Part shown: one piece after another, positions 14,969 to 22,952 of the stretch | How positions within the stretch are numbered: the stretch's first letter is position 1 | Layout of the letters: each line of letters begins with the position of its first letter | Made by a program: the position numbers and the translations under genes | Source: CALBRZ01 sp964511065 | GTDB taxonomy: Bacteria > Planctomycetota > Planctomycetia > Pirellulales > S012-138 | NCBI GenBank assembly: GCA_964511065.1 | Contig: CAZEEG010000090.1 | Location: 1-23,199, forward strand | DNA length: 23,199 nt | Reading direction: 5' to 3' | Notes under the pieces: model-generated | Database searches by the model: none | What the model was told of the DNA's origin: nothing | Seen by the model: the letters and a program-made list of their open reading frames with translations, nothing else

Positions 14969-16196
14969 GAAGCTCGAAGCCTACTACGGACTACCAGAGG
15001 AAGTCGTCTATTGCAGCCGTTGTGTGATGAGCAACCAGCGTCCGGCTTCGTCGGTGGAGTTCAAACACTCGGCGAGGCACAAGCACCGTACGCTGAATAT
15101 CGGCGAGGACGGAGTGTGCGATGCCTGCCGGCACGCGGATCACAAGCAGGAGATTGACTGGGAACAGCGCGAGAAGGAGTTGTTGAAGCTGCTGGACAAG
15201 TACCGCCGCAACGACGGCAGCTACGATTGCCTGGTGCCGGGCAGCGGCGGCAAAGACAGCATCTACCAGGCGCACGTGCTGAAGTACAAGTACGGCATGA
15301 ACCCACTGACGGTTACCTGGCCACCGATCCTGTATACCGACATCGGCTATCAGAACTTCCGGAACTGGCTGACGATCGGCGGCTTTGACAACCTCAGCTA
15401 TAACCAGAACGGCCGGGTGATGAAGCTGCTGACCCGGCTGGCGATCGAGAACCTGCTGCACCCGTTCCAGACGTTCATTTTGGGCCAGAAGAACATGGGC
15501 CCGAAACTGGCGTTGAAGATGGGTATTCCGCTGGTGTTTTACGGCGAGAACGAAGCGGAGTACGGCAACCCCCTGGCTGATAACAACACTTCGCTGCGGG
15601 ATAAGTCGTACTGGACGCTCAGCAACCTGGACGAGGTGCATCTCGCCGGCGTTTCGATCCGCGAACTAATCGATCGGTACGACGTGAAGCTGGCGGACCT
15701 GATGGCTTACCTGCCAGCACAACCGGAGGAGTACGAAAAGTCCAACGTGGAAGTGCATTACCTGGGCTACTATCTGAAATGGACGCCGCAGGAGTGCTAT
15801 TACTACGCGGCCGAGCATTGCGGCTTTGAGGCCAACCCGGTGCGGACCGAGGGCACATACAGCAAGTACAACAGCCTGGATGATAAGATCGACGGTTTGC
15901 ACTACTACACTACCTATATCAAGTTTGGCCTGGGCCGGGCGACATACGACGCTTCGCAGGAAATTCGCAACCGCCACCTGACGCGGGAAGAAGGCGTGCA
16001 GTTGGTGAAGCGTTTCGATGGCGAATTCCCGAGCCGGTACTTCCAGGAGGTCATGGACTACATCGAGATGAAGCCGGAACGCTTCATGGAGCTGTGCGAC
16101 AAGTTCCGTTCGCCTCACCTGTGGAAAAAGGAAGGGGGCGAGTGGAAACTGCGGCACCCAATTTGGGAAGCGGATCTGAACCGGGCTGCGGCATGA
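14958..16196 (+). CDS. wbpG: N-acetyl sugar amidotransferase (WbpG/WbuX/PseA/PtmG family)
   Basis: Members of this family convert an N-acetyl group on a sugar to an acetamidino group, using ATP and ammonia supplied by HisF/HisH partners. Two Cys pairs near the N terminus (C19/C22 and C54/C57) form a probable zinc site. The PP-loop ATP motif SGGKDS is at 96-101 within CLVPGSGGKDSIYQAH. GENEAEYGNP near 195 is typical of the family. GGGGAG lies 7 nt upstream of the ATG. The length of 412 aa is slightly above the usual range of roughly 370-390. In Pseudomonas aeruginosa WbpG acts on a mannosaminuronic acid sugar; in Campylobacter, PseA and PtmG act on pseudaminic and legionaminic acid. Here the downstream genes point to legionaminic acid as substrate. 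Confidence 0.92.
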   Translation: MPHEKLEAYYGLPEEVVYCSRCVMSNQRPASSVEFKHSARHKHRTLNIGEDGVCDACRHADHKQEIDWEQREKELLKLLDKYRRNDGSYDCLVPGSGGKDSIYQAHVLKYKYGMNPLTVTWPPILYTDIGYQNFRNWLTIGGFDNLSYNQNGRVMKLLTRLAIENLLHPFQTFILGQKNMGPKLALKMGIPLVFYGENEAEYGNPLADNNTSLRDKSYWTLSNLDEVHLAGVSIRELIDRYDVKLADLMAYLPAQPEEYEKSNVEVHYLGYYLKWTPQECYYYAAEHCGFEANPVRTEGTYSKYNSLDDKIDGLHYYTTYIKFGLGRATYDASQEIRNRHLTREEGVQLVKRFDGEFPSRYFQEVMDYIEMKPERFMELCDKFRSPHLWKKEGGEWKLRHPIWEADLNRAAA

Positions 16197-16325
16197 GAAG
16201 GCAAGGAAGGCCTTTAAACCGGAAGCAAGAAAGGATACGTCCGGAGGTTCTGCCCCGTGGCAGTTCGCACCAGCGGACTGCAGCGTCACCTTCCTGATTT
16301 GGTTTAACCGCGGAGTCCCCATCCT

Positions 16326-17474
16326 ATGGCAGCTTCGTTGAAGTGTTACAATCCGGAGGATACCGAAGTGCCGGGATCGTCCACGGAACTGGTCCGCGAC
16401 TGGTCGGACAAGTTCTGCACTCTGGCTGATGCGTCCATTCGCGATGTACTGACCTTGATTGATGCCAACGGCAAAGGCATCGCACTGGTGGTGGACAAGC
16501 AGCGGCGACTGATCGCCACCTTGACCGACGGCGACATCCGCCGTGGCATTCTGGCAGGGATCGACGTGGAAGCGCCGCTAAAGGCGCTCATGGATCGTAA
16601 GCGCTGGACCATTTCTCCGCATCGCAAGCCGGTAACAGGCACTGTGGAGATGACCCGCGCGCAGATGCTGGAACTGCTCAACCGCCATCAGTTGCGCCAG
16701 TTGCCCATCCTGGACCGACAGGGCCGGGTGGTTAGCCTGGTTACCCTGGACGATCTGCTGCCCGATTCCCCGCTGCCAATCGAAGCAGTGATTATGGCCG
16801 GCGGATTTGGAACCCGGCTGCAGCCGCTGACCAACGACACTCCCAAGCCCATGTTGCCGGTCGGGGGCCGACCGCTGCTGGAAGTGGCGGTGGGGCAGTT
16901 GCAGCGGGCAGGCATCCGGCGGGTGAATGTGACCACCCACTACCTGCCGGAAAAAATCATTGAGCATTTTGGGGACGGCAATCGGTTCGGCGTGGATTTG
17001 AACTACGTACAGGAAGAGAACCCGCTGGGTACCGCGGGGGCTCTGCGGCTGCTCGAGCCTTGGGAATCCACGCTGCTGGTGATGAATGGCGACATTCTCA
17101 CCAACGTGAATTTTAAGAACCTGTACACGTTCCACCAGGAGCATCAAGCAATATTCACGGTGGCGGTGCGCCGTTACGAGTTCCGCGTGCCATATGGCGT
17201 GGTGGAAGGCCAGGACGGGATTATCACCAAGATCGTGGAGAAGCCCGCGGTTTCCTTCTTCGTCAACGCGGGCATCTACCTGTTGGAACCTCAGGTTCGG
17301 GATTTGATTCCAAGTGATCAACGACTGGATATGCCGAGCCTCGTGCAGAAATTGATCGATCAGAAGTTGCCGGTGGCGAGTTTCCCTATTCTGGAATACT
17401 GGCTCGATATTGGACAGCCGGCGGATTACGAGCAGGCCCAAAACGATATTCTTAGTGGGAGAGTCGCCGCATGA
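16326..17474 (+). CDS. ptmE: CBS-domain sugar-1-phosphate nucleotidyltransferase (PtmE-like)
   Basis: This protein fuses a CBS pair (about 33-148, including LTDGDIRRGIL and LPILDRQGRVVSLVTLDDLL) to a sugar-phosphate nucleotidyltransferase domain (about 153-376). The signature MAGGFGTRLQPLTNDTPKPM runs from 157 and NGDIL from 254. This is the architecture of Campylobacter PtmE, which makes GDP-glucosamine for legionaminic acid. The CBS pair probably senses a nucleotide, as CBS domains do elsewhere. Whether this enzyme uses GTP, CTP or UTP cannot be told by eye. GGAG lies 10 nt upstream of the ATG, and the stop overlaps the next start in an ATGA. The gene is complete at 382 aa. No PtmF or PgmL homologue is in the window, so glucosamine-1-phosphate must come from elsewhere. 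Confidence 0.9.
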   Translation: MAASLKCYNPEDTEVPGSSTELVRDWSDKFCTLADASIRDVLTLIDANGKGIALVVDKQRRLIATLTDGDIRRGILAGIDVEAPLKALMDRKRWTISPHRKPVTGTVEMTRAQMLELLNRHQLRQLPILDRQGRVVSLVTLDDLLPDSPLPIEAVIMAGGFGTRLQPLTNDTPKPMLPVGGRPLLEVAVGQLQRAGIRRVNVTTHYLPEKIIEHFGDGNRFGVDLNYVQEENPLGTAGALRLLEPWESTLLVMNGDILTNVNFKNLYTFHQEHQAIFTVAVRRYEFRVPYGVVEGQDGIITKIVEKPAVSFFVNAGIYLLEPQVRDLIPSDQRLDMPSLVQKLIDQKLPVASFPILEYWLDIGQPADYEQAQNDILSGRVAA

Positions 17475-18454
17475 ACTGGAACGGAAAAAAAGTACTGGTC
17501 ACCGGAGCCGGCGGCTTCATTGGCAGCCATTTGACCGAGCGGCTGGTGGAATTAGGCGCCTCGACTCGAGCGCTGGTGCATTACAATGCGCTAGGCACCT
17601 GGGGCTGGCTGGATCATTCTCCTTGCAAGGAGGAGATTGAAGTCATCAGCGGCGATATCTGCGACCGCGACTCGGTACACCATGCCATGCAAGGCGTGGA
17701 TGCAGTGTTCCACCTGGCGGCGCTGATCGCCATCCCCTACTCCTATCGAGCGCCCGAGTCGTATGTGCGCACCAACATTATCGGCACGCTGAACGTGCTG
17801 CAGGCTGCCCGCGACCTGGGAACCGAACGGGTCGTCCACACGTCCACGAGCGAGGTTTATGGCACGGCGCGATATGTGCCAATCGACGAGCAGCACCCTC
17901 TGCAAGGGCAATCCCCTTACTCTGCGAGCAAATTGTCGGCCGACAAGATCGCGGAATCGTTCCATCTCTCGTTCGAAGTGCCAGTGGTAACGGTGCGTCC
18001 GTTCAATACGTTCGGACCGCGGCAGTCTGCCCGGGCGATCATTCCCACGATCATCAGCCAGGTGATGGTGGGCCAGAGCGTCCGGCTGGGAAGCACAACC
18101 CCCACGCGCGATCTGAACTTTGTCTCCAATACCGTGGACGGCTTTGTGAAAGCCGCCGTTGTACCAGAGGCCATCGGCAAGACCGTGAACTTGGGCAGCG
18201 GGCGTGAGATCAGCGTGGGCGACCTGGCCCACCTCATTGCCCGATTGATGGGGCAGGAAATCGAGGTGGAGTGCGATCAACAGCGGCTTCGTCCAAGCGG
18301 CAGCGAGGTAGAACGGCTGCTGGCGGACAACAGCCTGGCGCGAACCCTGCTGGGCTGGGAACCGGAGGTGGACCTGGAACAGGGCCTGCTCCAAACCATC
18401 GACTGGATGAGCCAATATTTGGAAAGGTATCGTCCCGGTGTCTATGTCATTTGA
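17471..18454 (+). CDS. legB: NAD-dependent sugar 4,6-dehydratase (LegB-like SDR)
   Basis: This is an extended short-chain dehydrogenase/reductase of the nucleotide-sugar dehydratase type. It oxidises C4 of an NDP-HexNAc and eliminates water across C5-C6 to give the 4-keto-6-deoxy sugar. The nucleotide motif TGAGGFIGSH is at 11-20, TSTSEVYG at 124-131 supplies the Thr/Glu active-site pair, and YSASK at 150-154 gives the catalytic Tyr and Lys. RPFNTFGPRQSARAIIPTII, near 177, is typical of the LegB/PtmB type. Length is 327 aa. It begins in an ATGA overlap with the ptmE-like gene and overlaps the aminotransferase gene at its end, so three consecutive enzymes appear coupled. From its partner PtmE-like enzyme, the substrate is inferred to be GDP-GlcNAc. 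Confidence 0.92.
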   Translation: MNWNGKKVLVTGAGGFIGSHLTERLVELGASTRALVHYNALGTWGWLDHSPCKEEIEVISGDICDRDSVHHAMQGVDAVFHLAALIAIPYSYRAPESYVRTNIIGTLNVLQAARDLGTERVVHTSTSEVYGTARYVPIDEQHPLQGQSPYSASKLSADKIAESFHLSFEVPVVTVRPFNTFGPRQSARAIIPTIISQVMVGQSVRLGSTTPTRDLNFVSNTVDGFVKAAVVPEAIGKTVNLGSGREISVGDLAHLIARLMGQEIEVECDQQRLRPSGSEVERLLADNSLARTLLGWEPEVDLEQGLLQTIDWMSQYLERYRPGVYVI

Positions 18455-19649
18455 GCCCGGCGCTCCTCAATCGCCGAATACCATTCCGCTGTGCGTGCCA
18501 AACATCGGCGGCAACGCCACCCGCTATGTGCAGGAATGCCTGGACACAGGCTGGGTGTCCAGTGTGGGCAAGTATGTGGAGCGCTTCGAACAGCAAATGG
18601 CGCAACAACTGGGCACCGGCCATGCCGTGGCCACCGTCAACGGTACCTCGGCGCTGCACGTAGCGCTGCTGGTAGCGGGCGTGAAGCCAGACGACGAGGT
18701 GCTCGTATCCACCCTGACATTCATTGCCACCGCCAATGCAGTGCGCTATGCCGGTGCATGGCCGGTTCCGTTAGACGCTGAGCCGCGATACTGGCAGCTT
18801 GATGCCGAACAGGTGGCCGACTTCTGCCGCCGCCGTTGCACTTGGCGAAATGGCAAACTGGTGAACAACGCCACGGGACGCCGGGTAAGCGCCATTGTGC
18901 CGGCGCATATCCTGGGACACCCGGTGGATGTAGATCCTATCCGCGAAGTGGCCCAGCAGTTCGAACTCCCGGTTGTAGAAGACGCAGCCGAGGGGCTGGG
19001 CGCGCGCTATCGCCAGCGACCAGTCGGCACCCTGGGGCATATAGCGGCGCTGAGCTTCAACGGAAACAAGCTCATCACCACGGGCGGCGGCGGCATGATT
19101 GTCACCGATCGCGGTGAGTGGGCTGAGCGGGCACGGTATCTCACCACCCAAGCCAAAGACGATCCCGTGGAATACGTACACGGGACGCTGGGGTTCAACT
19201 ATCGGTTGACCAACCTGCAAGCCGCGTTGGGCTGCGCGCAACTGGAACAGCTCGACGAACACCTGACCAGCAAACGGCGAATCGCGCTGCGTTACGCCCA
19301 GGGGCTGGCAGACGTGCGGGGCATTACCGTGATGCCGGAGGCCGCCTGGGCCGAAAGCGCCTGGTGGCTGTACACAGTGCTGATTGATGAAGCCGCATTT
19401 GGCTGCAGCAGCCGGCAACTGCTCAAGCGCCTGGCCGCTCGGGGCATTCAAACCCGCCCACTGTGGCAGCCCATGCACCGCTCGCCCGTTCATGCGGGCG
19501 GTGCGCAGGTGGGCTGTCCCGTTGCCGATGCTCTTCAGCGCGACGCGCTGAGCTTGCCCTGTTCGGTGCAACTAACGGTTGAAGAGCAGGACCGGGTGAT
19601 CCGGACCATTCGCGAGCTGCAGCAGTCAAGCACCGCCCATGCCGCATAA
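18444..19649 (+). CDS. legC: PLP-dependent aminotransferase (LegC-like, DegT/DnrJ/EryC1 family)
   Basis: This aminotransferase places an amino group on C4 of the keto sugar made by the LegB-like enzyme, with glutamate as the usual donor. It has GTSALH (67-72), the PLP-contacting VVEDAAEGLG (D180) and the Schiff-base lysine K209 in SFNGNKLITTGGGG, the form typical of LegC and PglE. Later blocks include NYRLTNLQAALG and QTRPLWQPMH, both usual in the family. About 401 aa, normal length. The ATG at 18444 is used; a GTG at 18438 is better spaced from AAGG and would add two residues. The gene overlaps legB by 11 nt. The stop is followed by 147 bp before the next gene. Confidence 0.93.
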   Translation: MSFEPGAPQSPNTIPLCVPNIGGNATRYVQECLDTGWVSSVGKYVERFEQQMAQQLGTGHAVATVNGTSALHVALLVAGVKPDDEVLVSTLTFIATANAVRYAGAWPVPLDAEPRYWQLDAEQVADFCRRRCTWRNGKLVNNATGRRVSAIVPAHILGHPVDVDPIREVAQQFELPVVEDAAEGLGARYRQRPVGTLGHIAALSFNGNKLITTGGGGMIVTDRGEWAERARYLTTQAKDDPVEYVHGTLGFNYRLTNLQAALGCAQLEQLDEHLTSKRRIALRYAQGLADVRGITVMPEAAWAESAWWLYTVLIDEAAFGCSSRQLLKRLAARGIQTRPLWQPMHRSPVHAGGAQVGCPVADALQRDALSLPCSVQLTVEEQDRVIRTIRELQQSSTAHAA

Positions 19650-19796
19650 CAGGGCGCCGGTTGTCTTGGCTTCTGATTCCTCTGGCCGGCATGCACGTAC
19701 TCGACCAATGGCGGCTGCCAAGTGAAAGGCGGTAAGAGGTCAAACGTCGCAAGCATGCGAGCCGGGCCGACCGCCGAGCGAGAAGGACAGACCAGT

Positions 19797-20852
19797 ATGT
19801 TGCATCGAACGATTAGCATCGGGACACGGCAGGTGGGGCCAGGGCATCGTTGCCTGGTGATTGCTGAAGCCGGTGTGAATCACAACGGCTGCCTGCAGCG
19901 CGCCCTGCAATTGGTGGACGTGGCTGCTGAGGTGGGCGCGGACGCCGTGAAATTTCAGACGTTCCGCGCAGACAAGTTGGTTACCCGCAACGCTCCGAAA
20001 GCGGAGTACCAGAAGCAAGCGACCGGCGACGACGAGTCGCAGTACGACATGCTCAAGCAACTGGAGCTTTCGGAAGAAGACCACCTGCACCTGATCGCCC
20101 GGTGCCATGAGCGTGGCGTGATGTTTCTTTCCACGCCATTTGACGAAACGTGCGGCGATCTGCTGGATCGCGTCGGTGTCGACGCTTTCAAGATACCTTC
20201 GGGCGAGGTGACCAACCTGCCATACCTGGCGCACCTGGCGGCTAAGCAGCGGCCAATGATCGTTTCCACCGGCATGTGCAACCTGGCCGAGGTGGAAGCG
20301 GCGGTAGACGTGATTGAAGAAGCCGGAAATCAGCACATCATTCTGCTGCACTGCGTCAGCAACTATCCCGCGGATCCCGCCGATGTGAATTTGCGGGCGA
20401 TGCACACCATGCAAGCCGCGTTCGGCACCCCAGTGGGATATTCCGACCACACGCTGGGCACCGCCGTGGGAGTGGCGGCGGTCGCCCTGGGCGCCTGTGT
20501 GGTGGAGAAGCACTTTACGCTCGACCGGAACCTGCCGGGACCGGACCACAAGGCATCGCTCGAGCCGCACGAACTTCAGTCCTTCATCGAACAAGTCCGC
20601 GCGGTGGAAGCCGCGCTGGGGACCGGACGCAAGAAGCCGGCGGCCAGTGAAGCCAATACGGCTTCGGTAGCGAGAAAAAGCCTGGTCGCTGCCTGCGATT
20701 TGCCGGCGGGGATCATCTTGCGGCCGGAGCACGTGACCGCGCGGCGGCCGGGAACAGGATTGCCTCCAGCGATGCGGCCGCACCTGCTCAATCGCCGAGT
20801 CTGCCACGACGTCCCAGCGGGCAGCCTGATCACGTTGGAGATGCTGCAATGA
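19797..20852 (+). CDS. legI: Nonulosonic acid synthase (NeuB/LegI family)
   Basis: This enzyme condenses phosphoenolpyruvate with a 6-carbon amino sugar to form the 9-carbon acid. It has an N-terminal TIM barrel and a C-terminal SAF (antifreeze-like) domain at about 285-351. Motifs: IAEAGVNHNG (22-31), KFQTF (52-56), STPFDE (112-117), KIPSGE (132-137), LHCVSNYPA (184-192), GYSDHT with H218 and EKHFTLD with H239, the expected metal ligands. AARKSL-like residues near 305 supply the SAF-domain Arg. AAGGA 9 nt upstream supports the ATG at 19797. A longer frame from 19722 reads low-complexity residues. At 351 aa it is normal size, and it overlaps neuC/legG by ATGA. Legionaminic is preferred over pseudaminic acid from the neighbours. 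Confidence 0.95.
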   Translation: MLHRTISIGTRQVGPGHRCLVIAEAGVNHNGCLQRALQLVDVAAEVGADAVKFQTFRADKLVTRNAPKAEYQKQATGDDESQYDMLKQLELSEEDHLHLIARCHERGVMFLSTPFDETCGDLLDRVGVDAFKIPSGEVTNLPYLAHLAAKQRPMIVSTGMCNLAEVEAAVDVIEEAGNQHIILLHCVSNYPADPADVNLRAMHTMQAAFGTPVGYSDHTLGTAVGVAAVALGACVVEKHFTLDRNLPGPDHKASLEPHELQSFIEQVRAVEAALGTGRKKPAASEANTASVARKSLVAACDLPAGIILRPEHVTARRPGTGLPPAMRPHLLNRRVCHDVPAGSLITLEMLQ

Positions 20853-22042
20853 GAACCATCGCCGCTGTGACCGTTGGTCGTTCCGACTTTGGAATCTATC
20901 TGCCCGTGTTGCGACAGATTGAGGCCGACCCCGAGTTGCGACTGCAATTGATCGTGGCGGCGGCTCATCTTTCGCCGGAGTTTGGGCTGACGATCAACGA
21001 AGTGATCGCCCAAGGGTTCCAGGTCGACTACCAGGTTCCGATGCTGCTTTCAGGCGATTCGCCAGAGCAGATTGCCAAATCGACCGGGCTGGGGGTGATG
21101 GGATTTTCCGGAGCCTATGCTGCGCTGCGCCCGGACATCTTGCTGGTAATTGGCGACCGGTTCGAGATGCTGGCGGCAGTGCTGGCGGCGGTTCCCTTTA
21201 AGATTCCAATTGCCCATATCCATGGCGGCGAGGTTACGCACGGTGCCATGGACGATGCCTTTCGGCATTCGATCACCAAGTGTAGCCATCTGCACTTTGC
21301 AACCACGGTGGAACATGCACGCCGGATCGTTCAGTTAGGGGAGCATCCTCAGCGCGTGTTCGTGTCCGGCGCACCGGGCCTTGATAACCTGAATGCGATG
21401 GAGCTTCTCGATCGGGAGGAACTTAGTCGCCGATTGGGTATCCCGCTCGAAACACCGCCACTGCTGGTGACCTACCACCCGGAAACGCTGCGCTACGAGC
21501 AAACCGCTGCGAACATCGACGAACTGCTCGCAGCACTTGAAGCGATTCCGCTGCCGATCGTGTTCACCAAGCCCAACGCCGACACCAACGGCCGGATTGT
21601 CACCGAACGGATTGCCGCGTTCGTGAAGCAGCGCGGTGATTCCTGGCTGTTTGACAACCTGGGCACGCAAACCTACTTCAGCCTGATGCGCTGCGCCGCG
21701 GCCATGGTAGGGAACTCTTCGAGCGGCATCATCGAAGCGGCCTCGTTCAAACTGCCGGTGGTGAACGTGGGCATTCGCCAGCAGGGCCGTCCCTGCTCGG
21801 GAAATGTGGTTCACGTGCCCAACGATCGTCAGGCAATTGCGAGCGCGGTAAGCGCGGTGCTCGGAGAAGAGTTCCGCGGCCGCATGAGTAACCTGGTGAA
21901 TATCTATGGCGACGGCCGCGCCGCGGAAACCATCGTGAACCAACTGAAACGGGTGCGGCTGGACGACGAGCTACTGATCAAGCAGTTTCATGACATTGCT
22001 GAAACAGATTCAATCACCGTGACGGAGCCACTGGCCGCATGA
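20849..22042 (+). CDS. legG: Hydrolysing NDP-sugar 2-epimerase (NeuC/LegG family)
   Basis: This GT-B-fold enzyme removes the nucleotide and inverts C2, giving the free 2,4-diacetamido-2,4,6-trideoxy-mannose that the synthase uses. Motifs: VTVGRSDFG (7-15), IGDRFEMLAA (101-110), HIHGGEVTHGAMDDAFRHSITK (123-144) and VGNSSSGIIEA (287-297). The first motif departs from the usual TGTRADYG. At 397 aa it is normal size. Pseudaminic acid pathways use PseG, a different fold, so this gene is the main reason for assigning a legionaminic/sialic route. Start and stop overlap with the synthase gene, implying translational coupling. A 105-bp spacer follows. Confidence 0.94.
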   Translation: MRTIAAVTVGRSDFGIYLPVLRQIEADPELRLQLIVAAAHLSPEFGLTINEVIAQGFQVDYQVPMLLSGDSPEQIAKSTGLGVMGFSGAYAALRPDILLVIGDRFEMLAAVLAAVPFKIPIAHIHGGEVTHGAMDDAFRHSITKCSHLHFATTVEHARRIVQLGEHPQRVFVSGAPGLDNLNAMELLDREELSRRLGIPLETPPLLVTYHPETLRYEQTAANIDELLAALEAIPLPIVFTKPNADTNGRIVTERIAAFVKQRGDSWLFDNLGTQTYFSLMRCAAAMVGNSSSGIIEAASFKLPVVNVGIRQQGRPCSGNVVHVPNDRQAIASAVSAVLGEEFRGRMSNLVNIYGDGRAAETIVNQLKRVRLDDELLIKQFHDIAETDSITVTEPLAA

Positions 22043-22147
22043 AAGCGGAATGAAATGGAAGAATCGCGGCAATCATTCCCGCCGTCCACCAATCAATTGG
22101 GGATATCGAGTTGACACGTTGGTTCAGACGCCGGAGCCGGTGACACT

Positions 22148-22840
22148 ATGAATGCCAGGATTGTACAGCGATGCGTGCTGCTTGGTGGAGGTGGGCACGC
22201 CTCGGTACTGCTTGATGCCCTGGCGGAAGCCGGCGTACCTTTGCCGGAAGCGGTGCTGGATCGCAATCGGTCGCTTTGGGGATCAACCTATTGTGGCGTT
22301 CCCGTCCTCGGTGACGATGAGGAGTTGGCGCGGCTCGTCGCAGAGGGGTTCGGCCGATTCATTGTTGGGATAGGCTCAACGGCCAGCACGGCGCCGAGAC
22401 AGCTCGTCTACGAGCGTGCGATCCGGTGCGGACTTCAGCCGGTACCGGTGATTCATCCCTCGGCCATTGTTTCGCGCGGCGCTGAAGTGGGGCTTGGAGC
22501 ACAACTGCTCGCACGATGTGTGGTTAATGTGGGAGTTCAAATCGCCGACAATGTCGTCGTTAACACCAGCGCCGTCGTGGAACATGACTGCACATTGGGC
22601 AGTCACGTACACGTAGCGACCGGCGCTGTGATGGCAGGCGGTGTACATGTTGAGTCGGGCGCACATATTGGCGCCGGTGCCACCATACTGCAAGGAGTTA
22701 GAATCGGAGCACGGGCGATTGTCGGCGCGGGATCCGTAGTGCTCAAGGATGTGCCTGCCGGCGCTGTGGTGGCGGGCGTGCCCGCTCGCATATTGCGATA
22801 CGTGGACGTCCTTCCGCACGCCAAGGCCTCGAAAGAGTAA
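22148..22840 (+). CDS. neuD: NeuD/PglD-type sugar O/N-acyltransferase (LegH candidate)
   Basis: The protein joins an N-terminal nucleotide-binding-like region (LLGGGGHASVLLDAL, 11-25) to a C-terminal left-handed beta-helix built from hexapeptide repeats, from about 105 to 215. The catalytic His is probably H146 in AVVEHDCTLG, as in PglD. A role in acetylating the C4 amine of the legionaminic acid precursor fits the position, and no other N-acyltransferase is in the window. O-acetylation of the finished sugar is an alternative. The length of 230 aa is normal. GGAG lies 11 nt upstream of the ATG. It is separated by 105 bp from legG and by 112 bp from the cytidylyltransferase gene. Confidence 0.92.
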   Translation: MNARIVQRCVLLGGGGHASVLLDALAEAGVPLPEAVLDRNRSLWGSTYCGVPVLGDDEELARLVAEGFGRFIVGIGSTASTAPRQLVYERAIRCGLQPVPVIHPSAIVSRGAEVGLGAQLLARCVVNVGVQIADNVVVNTSAVVEHDCTLGSHVHVATGAVMAGGVHVESGAHIGAGATILQGVRIGARAIVGAGSVVLKDVPAGAVVAGVPARILRYVDVLPHAKASKE

Positions 22841-22952
22841 GGACACAACAGAGGTCGGCCGAGTCGAAGTGGCACCAGGCCCCCCAGGTACGGCAGAGCC
22901 TGGCCGAACGGCCGAATTGCAAAGCCATGCTGATGAAAGGAAGCCAGAAACA

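Noticed and set aside
17471..22042. Pseudaminic acid pathway
   Set aside because: A NeuC-type hydrolysing 2-epimerase is present and no PseG-type hydrolase is seen; the PtmE-like enzyme and LegB/LegC-type motifs fit legionaminic acid better.
22111..22116. Consensus TTGACA as an internal promoter before neuD
   Set aside because: No acceptable -10 hexamer lies 16-18 bp downstream; the only AT-rich match overlaps the start codon of neuD.
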